Part shown: one piece after another, positions 14,601 through 26,200 of the stretch
Numbering within the stretch: position 1 is the stretch's first letter
How the letters are laid out: every line of letters begins with the position of its first letter
Assembly: GCA_013396915.1 (NCBI GenBank)
Contig: VWZL01000315.1
Coordinates: 845,885 to 909,884, forward strand
Length of the DNA stretch: 64,000 bases
Reading direction: 5' to 3'
From: Stercorarius parasiticus
Taxonomy: Eukaryota; Chordata; Aves; Charadriiformes; Stercorariidae
Translations under genes and position numbers: made by a program
Notes under the pieces: generated by a model
Database searches by the model: none
What the model saw: only the letters and a program-made list of their open reading frames with translations
Told to the model about the DNA's origin: nothing

Positions 14601-16117
14601 TCTAATGACTTACCTGTTCTTCATGTTGTTACCATTCTTATCCTTTAAAGTAATTCCAGATCTGTTTTCTTCTAGACTTATTTTTACCATCCGTTTTTTT
14701 TACAACTACAGATGTTGATACTCAGACAAATGTAATTTGAGGTATTTGGAAAAACAATGTGGTATTGTCAGTGTAGGAGGTTTTCACCATCGTCATTAGG
14801 AGGTTCTCTAACTTGGAAAAATTGGGAGAAGAGAAAGACGGAGACTGTTCTTTGTTTTCCCTTTGCACGCACTTGGGAAATTTTTTTAAGCCAGTTGCAT
14901 TTGAATACTGACACGACAGTAACATCCTTTTTCATTAAGTTTGGCTCTCGTAATGGCATAAAATTATAGTTATGACAGCTCTTTCTGTAAGCCAGTGCTC
15001 TACTAAGCTATGTATGATGCAAACAAGGATTTCTTCTGCCTGTCATCTTGTCAAGTATTCCATTTGTTTCAGGTACAAATGGGCATTTGTCCCAGAGGTG
15101 GACACAGAGTTATCTACTGTGACCTCTCATCTGGTAGAAAATCACCAGGAATGCAGACCACACATTGTAAGAATCATGGATCTGCTGAAGATGAAATATG
15201 GGGTAAAGAAAGAATACTTCACTTGAATCTTTTTTTTTTAAACCCATTAACTTTTCTAAATAAGTGACAAGATTTCCAGTTAGGCAAGAGGTTTTTAGAT
15301 ATTCTAATAAGACTCATGAGGCTTTTAAAAATGATCTGCCTGCTTTCATATATATAACTTGAAGATGTCAGATTGCTTTTGAGTGAGGGAACAGTAGGCA
15401 GTTTTCCTATTGTTCCTTTAAATCTGCCCACAAGCACCCAGTTAAAACAATTTGTCTCAGACAGGACCGGTATTTATAAAAAAGAGCATGCTGTACTTTG
15501 TAAAAAAAAAAAAAGTTTACCATAATAGCATTTTAAATTACCGTTAGGGTTTAATATTAATTCTTCCAGAAAAGGAAATAGGGGCATTAGTATTTCTCAG
15601 AGATATCTCTGTATTCTGTTGTTGTTTGATATCTGATTCTGAAGGCTACTCCAAATTTGCTGTGTCCTGAACTTGTGAGACTCTCATTTAACGGAACCTC
15701 GAATCCGAACATAGAACTGACTCAGTATACCATCTATGCAGTTTATATTGTGATTCAGTTGTAGGTAGTGGATCTCTTAGTATAAAAAAAAGTGTATAAG
15801 CACAGGGTTCAGACAAGCCGTAACAACATTGTGTCTTAACGTAAAACCTTTGCTTACAGGAAACAAACAGCACTGAGGGAATTTCCAAAAAGCACAGATG
15901 TCCTCTTTTGAACTTCCGCTCTATATCTAGCATCACCCAGCTTATGCCCTTCTTCAAGACTCTGTGTTCCGCATTTACAGCAAACAGGAACGAGTCTCAG
16001 AATTCACATACTTCTGCATCTCTCTCTGTGGACTATGTTGGCAGCAATGGCATAAAGATCTTGCAACAGCTTGAGGAGAGTGTTGAATGTGACTTCCTTG
16101 AAAACATGGAAAGTTAA
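1071..16117 (+). CDS. DOP1B: DOP1B (DOPEY2), C-terminal 19 coding exons; 5' part outside window
   Basis: Dopey-family protein. The family is large and cytosolic, associates with membranes, partners MON2-type proteins and acts in Golgi/endosome trafficking. Exons: 1071-2685, 3305-3416, 4040-4228, 4888-5013, 5622-5756, 6424-6479, 7302-7406, 7493-7559, 7936-8077, 8476-8558, 8791-8900, 11541-11687, 12112-12173, 12856-12984, 13420-13556, 13901-13956, 14443-14592, 15073-15202, 15860-16117. Every junction has AG/GT borders and all join in one frame, giving about 1,268 residues before TAA at 16115. Human DOP1B is about 2,300 residues, so roughly the last 55% is visible. I recognise the family from its conserved C-terminal half, for example the blocks reading [17 protein letters not shown] and [17 protein letters not shown]1A is the paralogue, but the MORC3-CHAF1B neighbours fix this as DOP1B. 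I found no earlier exon in 1-1070. Confidence 0.96.
8901..11540 (+). other. DOP1B intron of 2.6 kb, no recognised element
   Basis: This is the largest visible DOP1B intron. Its GC content is higher than in neighbouring introns, especially at 9000-9700 and 10100-11100. Open frames such as 8929-9276 and 9279-9599 show no family I know and lack splice support. The middle may be an old degraded repeat or retrocopy, but I could not name it. Confidence 0.5.
15860..16117 (+). CDS. DOP1B: DOP1B terminal coding exon
   Basis: The acceptor is TGCTTACAG at 15851-15859. The exon encodes the last 85 residues, ending in a leucine- and glutamate-rich tail ([18 protein letters not shown]) and TAA at 16115-16117. 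The tail has the same character as the end of vertebrate DOP1 proteins. Confidence 0.93.
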   Translation, partial: ETNSTEGISKKHRCPLLNFRSISSITQLMPFFKTLCSAFTANRNESQNSHTSASLSVDYVGSNGIKILQQLEESVECDFLENMES

Positions 16118-16420
16118 GCTGCACGTCAGACACAATGCTTGTGGTGAATAAATTGCGAAAAAAGGGAAAACTTTGCTGCAATTCTTCTCTTTTTTCTCCA
16201 GTTTTGAAACTACATTTTGGGGTTTCTTCCTGCTGTTGTGGAGTGCTCTTCAATAATACAGGCTTCTGAGTTGGTGTTGAAAAGCAGGATTCTTCAGTTC
16301 CTGGGCGGGGGGAAAGTACGGTTTAGTGGTGATTTATCATTGTTACTGTATTCTTTTACTTGTTTTCAATGTGAAGGATTAAAGAGATTTTGTAAATAAA
16401 GGAAGAATATTTTTGACTTG
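16118..16420 (+). terminator. DOP1B: DOP1B 3' UTR with polyadenylation signals
   Basis: AATAAA occurs at 16147-16152, only 30 bases after the stop, and again at 16395-16400. A third AATAAA at 16758-16763 could serve a longer form. The 16395 site gives a normal short UTR of about 300 bases. Which site is used cannot be told from sequence alone. Confidence 0.65.
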
Positions 16421-19400
16421 GTGAAAGTAGCAACTGTAACACTTATCCAGTAACTTCTCAAGTAAGTATTTTAAACTGCTTTTGGAACTGTGTTCTGAAA
16501 GTAAATTTAAGAAAAAGCTAATATTGCATGTCGATGTACAGTCATTTTGCAGATAAGCCACTTCCTGAGGTTAAAGCCCGCTTCTACTTCTCCTTTCTTT
16601 AACTTGCCCAAAAACTTATCATCTTGTAAACAAATCACCTAAATTTCAAACAGATGTATTTTATAAGTCTTAGCATTGTGCAAATAACTGCAGATTTGCC
16701 ATGTTTGTAATTTCAACTCTGTACTATAATAGCATACTTCAGGATTAGTGATTCCTAAATAAAAGACAAATACATGCAGAAAAGACAAACCAATGCAGTA
16801 ACATTTTGTAATTTACATTACTTGAGGCTTTTTAATTTTAATTAATTGACTAAAAATAGTCTCATTCAGTTTTTTTTAATTAAAAAACTCTGTTCTACCA
16901 GTGACTAAGGTCACTTTGCAACTTCTGAAATGCAACTAAATGAAGATAATTCTGTAAAAATAGATTGCTGTATACCAACAGCCTAATTAAATTGAAAAGA
17001 ATATTCTTTTTTTAAAAAAAACCCACACTTTTTATACAAAAGAATGTATTTAGCTGGTCCTAGGTGTTAAAAGAGGTAGGGAGATCATCGCAGTGCCATG
17101 ACTACAGTAATGTTCAAGGTGCAGCTTATTTCAGAACTGCACTGCTACCACCGCTCAGGACCTGGGAGAGGGGAATTATTCTACCACCAAACAACCCAGC
17201 TGCATCTCTGAAGGACGCTTCTGACAGCCAGCGGATAAGCACCGTCGTAGCAACACATACAAGAAAAGGCTTAGTAGAACTTTTTTAAATGACAAGGTGG
17301 ACTCCATTGAATTTTCATATTTAGTGGATTATCTGACTGAATTTGCAATGCTGATTCGTCTGGAAGGGGAAGTTTATCATATTTTTCATGCTGAAAAGCT
17401 TTGTCTGCTCTTTATTTTTTTAAACACCTTTGCCTCCAGAGAAATTGTTTTTGTAAGATGTACCTGCAAACTCGTACATGCTACTTGCATGATATGGAAC
17501 ATCACATCTGAGGTAAATGTGCTGGGTATTGGACTTCACCACGCTTGTTTTTGCTAATTAAAAAAGGACATACAAAACGTATGGTTTAATGTCACCAGGT
17601 TGTGAGGTCAGGGATTTGTTTTTTTCAAAACTCACACAACAAACATGGAAGGCTGCTCTGCAGTGTTTTTTACCTACAGATATATGAAGTTTTCATCCTT
17701 GGATTATAAACTAAAATAATGAAACTCTGAACAATATGCTTTACTTTGATAATGCTTTAATGCTCTATGAAGATAACATTATAATAGGTTTATGCTAAAC
17801 TTTAATAGCTTATGTGCATTTTTACAGTTAAGGAAAGTGATAGACTGAAGTGTAATACTGTGTAGTCACTGAGAATGTGAATTATTTGTATTAATATAAA
17901 TTATTAATGATCTCTAATGCTATCGGAATGAGCACAAGTGAAAAGTTGTCCTTTTAAACCATTACTTGAAAATTGACGCTGGATATTTTTTAAATGTTTT
18001 GTGTTCATTGCTTACATATCTTCAATAGTTTTTAAAGAGAATGTTGCTAATACTCAGGATGACTTGGTAGTTTTACTTTCAGTTTTCTGGTGGTTGCTTT
18101 CCATGTTTGGGTATTTCTCTTAAAATCCTGATGAGATGCTGTCAAATGGGCTATTAAAATCTAAGACAACTTTTTACCATCAAAACCTGTTGTTTTGCAT
18201 TCTCCCATAAGCTATAAAGCTGTGTCTTCACATACTTTCCTCGCTAACTGGAGATTTTGAACCAGTAGCTTAGATTGAGGGTTTTGTCATCATTCCCCTC
18301 GAAAGGGAAAGTCACGTTCTGTCTGTCTGTGCTTCAGATATGCAGGGGATCGAACATCAATCAGTTCCCCACCAGCAGCGGTGGTGAACTTCAAAACCAG
18401 AATCTGTGACCTTGTCTGTATAACTCGTAACTTCCAAGATGATCTTACCTTCTACAAAAATACCACTTGCTTCTAACTATGGCCTTCGTAGATACATTTA
18501 CCTCTGCAGATGCCTGCTTTAAATGGCCTCAGATATTTGTGACTTGTAGAATCCTTTCACTGAAGCAGAACCTAATTCTTAATAAGAAAAAGTTCTTCAA
18601 AATTTAGTATCACTATAAATAGGGTGTGAACAATGAGGAAGAGGCTCTAACTGAAGAAGTCGTACTTGGGTGGTGGAGGGGCACAGTTACATAGTCCTAA
18701 AGGTATCTCCAGCAGCGTAACTTTATTCCTTTTCTATATAGGACTAACTGTAGTCATTTTACTACTTATGCTACTGCTGTTAAATCCATATTAAGGAGGG
18801 TTGTACTGCTCTAACACTGATACTGCCGAAGTAGAATAACTTAACTGTAGATTAATCTGAAAAACTTTTGCCTAGAACTCAGTATCAAGAACAGGAGAGA
18901 AAATGCTTTTGCTTTGCTGTGTAATTCTTTGCTTGTTTTCAGAATAACCAAGCTTGGCTTTCTCTTTTGGATATTTAAGCTTTGAGATAGCATAGTGCAG
19001 TGCATGATACACAGAGGGAGACACATTTAAATATTCAAAAGGATTTAATTTTCCCAAAGGAAAAAAAAATAGTAGGTGCAACCAAGGTAACTGCCAAAGA
19101 ACAGCAGAGCGTGAAATAATGGAGCATTAAGTAATGGTTAAGTGTATTCGATACTATATTTGAATGTAATTCTTCTAGTAATATTAAATGTTATTTTGAA
19201 ATACCTGTTCAAATGCAATGCTCATTTTTCAGATTACCTTTACCACTCACACACCAACTTTAATTTTTATCTGATTCTGTAAAAGCTCTCAAATCCAGCT
19301 TCAACGGATGAGGGCTCTATACAGAACTCTATAGACCTCAGTTTGGATCCCAGCAGCAGTGGCTCAGTGCTAGTCTGTGCCAGTCCCTGCACTTGCCTAG

Positions 19401-21134
19401 GGAAAAACTGCACCATCGCTTCCCTAATCCTCTCATCACAAGTCCCTGCTGCTCCAGTTCGTACATCCCTATCTTTTGCATTCCTGAACTTTCCACCCTG
19501 GGATCCCAGTCCTGTGGGACAACTTTTCAGGATGTGTGTGTCTGGAAGAACTGCGTGGAGCAGGCGGAGGAAGCTGCTGCTGCAGCACCAGGGTCTCATT
19601 GACCGACAGACACTGACCCCCTGTACAGAGGGAGCGCTTCTTTCCTGGGAAATGAGGGACTGCTGTTGCGTAATGCTTTCTCAGTGCACCACAGCTTTCC
19701 AAACTTCAGTCTGTACGCTTTTATATTTGACAGCTCAAGAATTAACAGTGGTTTTCATGTTAATTGTGTCACTGTTCATGATTTTGAATCTGTCAACAGC
19801 AAATCTCATCTGCCATCAAGCTGCATGCTTACTCACCCTCAACAGGCTTCCCTGATGTGCAAGCATTGTTATCAGAAATATTCAATCAGTAAAGCACTCA
19901 AGAGTGTTGCAACACAGTTCAAAGTCACTACTATAAATATGTTCAGGGCAAATGCCCTGAAAGTACTGCATTTTCATTTGGAAGGAAGAAAACTCTTTTG
20001 TACAACTGAGCTTGAAAACCTAAGGCCAGAGAAGTATGGTTTCAATGTCTTTTTGAAAGCTGCTTTTCAGATTTCATCCTTTCTCTGTACATCTTTTGTA
20101 ATGTTGCATGATGTACCTCACACCTCAGAAGCTGCTAACAATAGAATCATTTAGGTTGATGTTTAATTACACATGTTGAAAATCATTGATACGTGCCGTA
20201 TGTATGTTGGGAAATGCTGTAGCATAGCAGCTAGTAATGCTAAAGCACTGCATGTCTCTGGAGTACCTGCTTCAAGAACAGCAGGGTTGGCCATTTACAC
20301 TTGGCAGTAACAGCAAACCTCCATCTTTTGCAATTACCGTCCCTGTGCAGCTCCCCTACTTCAATATTGATTGTCTCCTGGTGATCGGTTCCCAGAGCTT
20401 CAGGTGAGGCCAACGGCAGCAGAGACTGCTCAGCAGATCAGGTCGTCAGATCCCATTTCTATTTCTCAGTTCAAAGGAATGGAGGGAGCAGACAGAGGGA
20501 GAAAAATGATTGATCAAAACTGGTGACACCTCCAGGAAGAGGCTGAGGTATGTTTTCCATGAGAGTTCCCTGAGCAGAGGCATCCACGCAGGCACGATGC
20601 ATTCCTTGCAGCCCCAATGCTGTCATTAGTCTCACTGATGTTGGTGGGCAGGGCTGTGAGGCCCCACCTCGCGGAGAAAAAAAGAAAAAAAGAAGGCTTG
20701 TGTTGAAGATAGCAGGGGAAAGCATTTCCCTCCAGGTCTGTTGAAGGCTGATCCTCAACTAAAGAGTAAGTGGCCTGTAAGGTTTCGGTCACCACGAGTT
20801 ATCTCAGGCTTTTCTTTTTATTTTCTCTCGCAATGAGAGAAAATACCTACATCTCTGTGTGTTTTGGGTTGGTTTTTTTTTTTTCTAACTTTCCACCACC
20901 AAAATCACAGCTCCCCTCCAGCTGTAGAAATTGAGATTACAGAATGAAGAACTGGCAGGACAACAAAAGGAGTTGGAGACTAATGCAGAGCTACCTTGGA
21001 ACAGAGGCCAGGGAGCTTCCCAGCTATAACATGTGTAAAGCAGTTGGTTTTTAAAGTCCTTCAGGAAGAAAATTGATAATTGGCCTGGTAAGTAACCATG
21101 CACAGCCCAAAACACGTGCCAATAGCTGAACCAC
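16421..21134. other. DOP1B-MORC3 intergenic region
   Basis: About 4.7 kb of mainly A/T-rich DNA with no recognised gene. It holds two overlapping + strand frames (19343-19855, 170 codons; 19666-20154, 162 codons) with no known family and no evident promoter. It also has a small perfect inverted repeat at 20819-20845 (11-bp arms, 5-base loop). Frames of this size are expected by chance in a window this long. Confidence 0.6.
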
Positions 21135-22046
21135 AGTAATGGTAATGAAACCTAATGAAGCCTTCTACAACGGTGTTACAGAGTTGGTAGATAAGGGGAG
21201 AGCAACAGACGTCATTTACCTGGACTTACGCAAAGTGTTTGACGCTGTCCTGCATAACATCCTGGTCTCTAAATTGGAAAGACATGGATTCGATGGATGG
21301 ACCACTTGGTGGATAAGGAACTGGCTAGCTGGTCACACTCTAAGTGTTGCGGCCAGCAGCTCAATGTCCAAATAGAAACCAGTGATGAGTGGCGTTCCTC
21401 AGGGGTCAGTACTGGGACCAGTGCTGTTTAACATCTTTGTCAGCAACTTGGACAGTGAGATTGAGTGCACCCTCAGCAAGTTTGCTGATGATGCCAAGCT
21501 GTGTGGTGCGGTCACCACATTGGAGGGAAGGGATGCCATCCAGAGGGACCCGGACAGGCTTAAGAGGTGGGACTGTGCAAAACCTCATGAAGTTCAACCA
21601 GGCCAAGTGCAAGGTCCTGCACCTGGGTCAGGGCAATCCCAGGCACAAATATACAGGTTGGGTGGAGAATGGCTTGAGAGCAGCCCTGAGAAGAAGGACT
21701 TGGGGGTGCTGGTGGACGAGAAGCTCAACAGGAGCCAGCAATGCGCGCTTGCAGCCCAGAAAGCCAACCGCATCCTGGGCTGCATCAAAAGCAGCGTGGC
21801 CAGCAGGTCAAGGGAGGTGATTCGGCGCCTCTGCTCTGCTCTGGTGAGACCCAGGAGTACTGTCCAGCTCTGGAGTCCTCAGCACAGGAAGGACATGGAC
21901 CTATTCGAACAGGTCCAGAAGAGGGCTACAAAGATGATGAGAGGGNAGCCTGGTCTAGTGGGAGGTGTCCCTGCCCAGGGCAGGGGGGTTGGAACTGGAT
22001 GGTCTTTAAGGTCCCTTCCAACCTGAACCATTCTATGATTCTATGA
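21135..22046 (+). mobile_element. CR1 LINE, 5'-truncated, reverse transcriptase remnant, internal gap
   Basis: The translation shows the CR1 reverse transcriptase core: a [11 protein letters not shown] block, then SGVPQGSVLGPVLFNIFV, then the catalytic FADD motif (FADDAK, near 21483). The frame is broken by a TAG at about 21373 and by a later frame change near 21570. The 3' end carries the typical CCTTCCAACC block and ends in two tail octamers near 22046. A single N at 21946 joins the RATKMMRG-coding part straight to the last about 100 bases, so about 250 bases of the usual CR1 3' region are missing there. The copy is inactive. Confidence 0.93.
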
Positions 22047-22199
22047 AACACCCGAGGAATTTAGTTCTGTGAGTAAATTAGCATGTGAAACACGAATTCT
22101 GGCCCCCACTCCTCTTGCAAAGAACGCGCATTCTCTGTGTGCAGCTCTACAGCACACAGGCAGTGCTGAGCCTTCCCGTAAAAGCTCCCGTTACTGGCA

Positions 22200-23290
22200 C
22201 CAGGTAGGCTCCTTGTGACGCTCCTAACTGCGCCACCCCTGCGGCGAAAACGGCCGCTGTCAGTACCGCCGCTTCACCTCGGCCTTCATGCTGCCTCTGA
22301 CGAACGAACGGACGGACGGCGGAGCAGCCGCGCACCCCGCCATCGATGCGAGGGGCAGTCGCACACCTCCGCTCCCTATCGGGCTCCCGAGCCCGGCCTC
22401 GCCTCCCGCTAACGGCCACCCCCGCCGGGAGGGGGCGAGGCCTGGCCGCCAAAGGCCCGCCTCCCCCCGGCAGCAGCGGCGCCGGGCAGCGGAAGGCTCC
22501 GAGGAGGGGGCGAGGAGGCGGAAGTGCCTGTCCCTGGGCGCTCCCTGGCGCCTCCTTCCTCCCCCCCGCCCCGGCTCTCGCTGCGGCACAAAAGATGGCG
22601 GCGAAAACACAGGGCGGCATTCGCCTCAGCGCGGTGAGTGCTGCGGGGACGGGCCCTGGAGGGAACGGTCTCTCTTTCTCTACCCACCTCCGTGGTTCCT
22701 CCCCCCCCACCCGATGGGGGGCGGCGCTGCCTGGCCGCCCGGAGGGGAGGGGGGCTGCCTGTGCGAGGCCGGCGGCGGTTGAGGGTCAGGCCGCTCAGGG
22801 GAGGCGGGAGCTGCTGAGCCGCCGTTTGAACGGCTCCTCGCTTTCCCCTCAGCGGGAGCGGAGCCGGCTGGGGGCGAGGCCTCCCTTTTGCCGGGGGTTT
22901 GAAAAGTTGCCGGCTGAGTGTTGGGAAGGGCGAGCCGCCGAGCCCTTCGCCTCAAATTAACCAGCACTCACCCGCCCACCTACCCCGTGCCCCAAGCTTC
23001 CCGCTCGTCCTGCGCTGCCCCCGATAGTGCCCGGCCCTGGGCTGTGCTCGCTGGCGGGAGGAGCGGCGGGTACCAGCAGCTGCCTGGCCGGGATGTGGAG
23101 AGCGGGAACCCCCGGAGGGCCGTGGTCGGCAGGTCCGTGACGGGGGCGATCTCCGACACCCCTGTGGGCACAGACAGAAGCGGCTGTGTTAGCTCAGGCG
23201 GCGCGGGAATGGGAGTTACGGTCTGTGGGTGGGTTGGTTCGGGTGTTGGGGGCGGGAGGGGATTTCACAGCCTGTTGTAGGTAGTTGCGA
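22200..23290 (+). promoter_or_regulatory. MORC3: CpG island, MORC3 promoter and exon 1 region
   Basis: GC content and CpG density rise sharply against A/T-rich flanks, and the island spans the MORC3 start codon. No TATA box is evident upstream of 22595, so this looks like a dispersed CpG-type promoter. The long frames here on both strands (for example 22147-22710 minus and 22346-22960 plus) are by-products of stop-poor GC-rich sequence. The transcription start site cannot be placed exactly. Confidence 0.85.
22595..22633 (+). CDS. MORC3: MORC3 coding exon 1 (start codon)
   Basis: The ATG at 22595 begins [13 protein letters not shown], which matches the short N-terminus of vertebrate MORC3. 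The context AAAGATGG has a purine at -3 and G at +4. The donor is GCG/gtgagt at 22634. The next codon block ([10 protein letters not shown]) is supplied in phase by exon 2 at 27866. Confidence 0.94.
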
Positions 23291-26200
23291 ACGCGGTGAC
23301 CTCTAAGTGGAAGCTTGTAGCTTAAAAATCTTAACTGCTTTTTTTGCAAAGACGCATACTTACGTTTTAACGAGGGTGATGAACGTGCATGCAGTGAAAT
23401 CCACTACTGTGTGGTGGTTGTCAGTCACAGTACTGCTCGTTGCTGGCCTTTTGTGGCAATTGGTCATTTCCTTATTTGTGCTAATACAAATTAAGTTAAA
23501 GCTACTTTTTCAGTTGTTGGACACATCATTGGTGAAGCAGGAGCCCTTCTGACTTCAGCTTTCTATGCCTAGAAGTCATACTTGCAGTTACAAGCACCTG
23601 GTTCATAACCTTACTTACAGAACACTGGAAAGAAGGTGGATCATTATAGTAACTTAAACATTTGAGTGACAAAACATGTTAGTATATTCTCAACACTGCT
23701 TAAGTTACCTTAATATAAATTGCTGTGATTGTAGAGGTTAGCTATAAATGTAATCTACTTGAAGTTCAAGAATTGCACTTTCATTTCAGGTCTTTAATTC
23801 TTCGAAGTGTTTGAAATCAACAGTTTGATATATTTTATTAGAGAAGTGTTCTCCTTCTTCTATAGATAATGCAGTCTTAAAAAAAAAAAAAGAGGTCTCC
23901 CTTTGCTTTTAATGCATTGTTAGTCTTCTTGAGAGAATCATACACCAGCATTAATGATCTCCCTTTGCAAAAAACCTACATATCACGAGTCAGACTGCAG
24001 AGTTTAAAATTGTTCTCAAGTTGAAATCACTTCGGCAAGCTGAGCTCTTAAGGATGAAAATTGGAAATCAAAGCTAAAGTTGGTGCAGTTGGTAACTTTC
24101 TGAGTTATTTTTAGGATTCTGTTTGGTTTTGTTTTTCAGTAGTTATAACTGAAAGTTTACATTCAGTGTATTTCCAGTGAAAGCTGTGATTTTTGTAGGG
24201 TTTCGCTAAAGAAGTGAAGCAGCTGATGGAGTTTTTTAACAGGTTGTGTCCTACAGTTTAAAAGGCTCTGTTTTCTAGAGAACAATAGAGAATTGATGGT
24301 CACAGTCTCTTCTCTTAGCAGCTCTTCTTTGGAAATATGTTGGGTTTCACCAAAATATTTCCATTAGTTTCAGAAGCATATATAAACAACAAAGGCAGTG
24401 TGAGTGTGCCTGGTAACTCATTCCCACACTGGCGTTTATCTCCTTCTGTTGCTCTGGTAAAATTTTTTGTTTGGTTGCATGATGAGATAGATGAGGGAAG
24501 CGATCCAGGTTAAAAATAAGATTTAAAAATTATTTTTATTTTGGATCAGTTCCCCGATTTGGTTCATTACACACTCATGTAATCATAACTGGGAGGGAGG
24601 AAAAAAGGAAAACATATTAGGAAATAAACAAGCAGCCAGGTGGGATAAAAGCAAGAGGGGGAAGATGGCAGTGGGGTTGTTCCCCCCAAAGTTGCAAAAT
24701 ACTCTTATAAGACAAGACAGATTATTCAGTGGTAATTTGGTTTGTGCATGCCTTATGCTCTGCAAGGGATGGAAGAATTCCAGTTTTCTTGGAAAATAAA
24801 AATTCCCAAAGCTGTCTCTCGTATTTGAGAGAGATGATATTTTATTCTTAAATGTTTGCTGATCATAATGGTAGGAGGTGCTCCTCTTAGTGCATCTGAG
24901 TCTTTTTATAATATGCACTATATATGCAGTTTGAAGGACGGGGAGGTTTAGTTATATCTCCAAAAAGGACTTGGCTGCACTTGGTCTCAGAAGAAAAAGT
25001 GAAACTAAACAAAACCACTTAGTAACAAAATGTATTAGGCCCAGTGAACAAAGCAACTGAATTGTCTCGGCTACAGTCATGCTAACATAGCCGAAAGTGA
25101 GCCTTCACCAGGGAACTAACTCTTTCCTACTGCACTTACTGAACTTCAATTATTCATGATCTAATTGAAGTGATGGTTTGATGAAATGGTGTGTTCGGGG
25201 ACAAAATGGGCTTAAGTATTTCCTGATGAACTCATCGGGAAACGAGTTGTTGCTGACAGCTGGGTATCCTCTGAAGCAAGCTACGAAGGTAATGGCCTTA
25301 AGCCACTATTCTCCATTTTTTAATCTGGTTTTGTTGTGTGCCCTTGTTTCAGTGCTTTACATGAGCAAATGGCAGTATCTGCTCTGAGATAGGCTTTCCC
25401 ATGAAGTACTCTGTGGGATACTCGCTCATCCCTTGCTGAGGGAGATACTAGAGCCAAAAATCAGTTTCTTACAATTCCTGTGTTTGAACCCATGTCTACT
25501 CATTTCATATAAACAGTTCACAAGTTCCCAGTTTTATATACCAACTTCCAGCCTTTCACAAAACCTTACCACTTGAAAGTACGATCCAGAGATCAGCACA
25601 ATTCTTGTGTTTGTTTATAGAAAATGTTGTTTCGTTAAAAGGCTGTTCTTTTCAAAGTTAATCAATGCGTGCAGCAGTGAAGTGAGGGATGGAGAACCAC
25701 TGCATACACAGCCAGCGTTTGAAGAGATTTTCTTGCTGTGCACAAATATGCTTTGCTTCACAGAAGGGACGCTTGTCTGCTATTATGTCAGTATTGGTGA
25801 TGCTGAGGTTTCTTCCTTCATCAGCATTGTCTGGTGACCAGGGGAGGTTCACAACTGTGAATTCATGCCTCTATCAAAACTACAGTCAGGACTTTTCGCC
25901 AACTCCATATTGTTGAGGTTACAATGCCAGCAGTAACTCCAGAGGTCCCCATCTACCTTGTGTATGGCTGGAGTTTTTCACTGGCTAGCAGCAGAGAAAT
26001 ATTTTAGCAGTGAGTTGAGCAGTTGCTGGATACTTACATGTGCATCTGTGCGGGGTTTTTTTTTGTTTTGGTTTTTTTTAATGTTAGTGTTTATGTTTTG
26101 ACAAGGAGGGGTTTTGGGCAGAAGCACACACACCCCCCCCACCCCCACCTCGGTTGTTTCTTGTGTATTTTGGTCATGAAGCCTAGAAAGTAAAGGAACA

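Noticed and set aside
20819..20845. Small inverted repeat with 11-bp arms
   Set aside because: Arms are short and simple (T/C-rich against A/G-rich), so chance is a good explanation.
22147..22960. Long frames on both strands (187, 164 and 204 codons) around MORC3 exon 1
   Set aside because: They come from CpG-rich, stop-poor sequence, overlap each other on both strands and show no family features.
26131..26150. C-rich run as a possible quadruplex
   Set aside because: Only two long C-runs are present, not the four needed for a stable fold.
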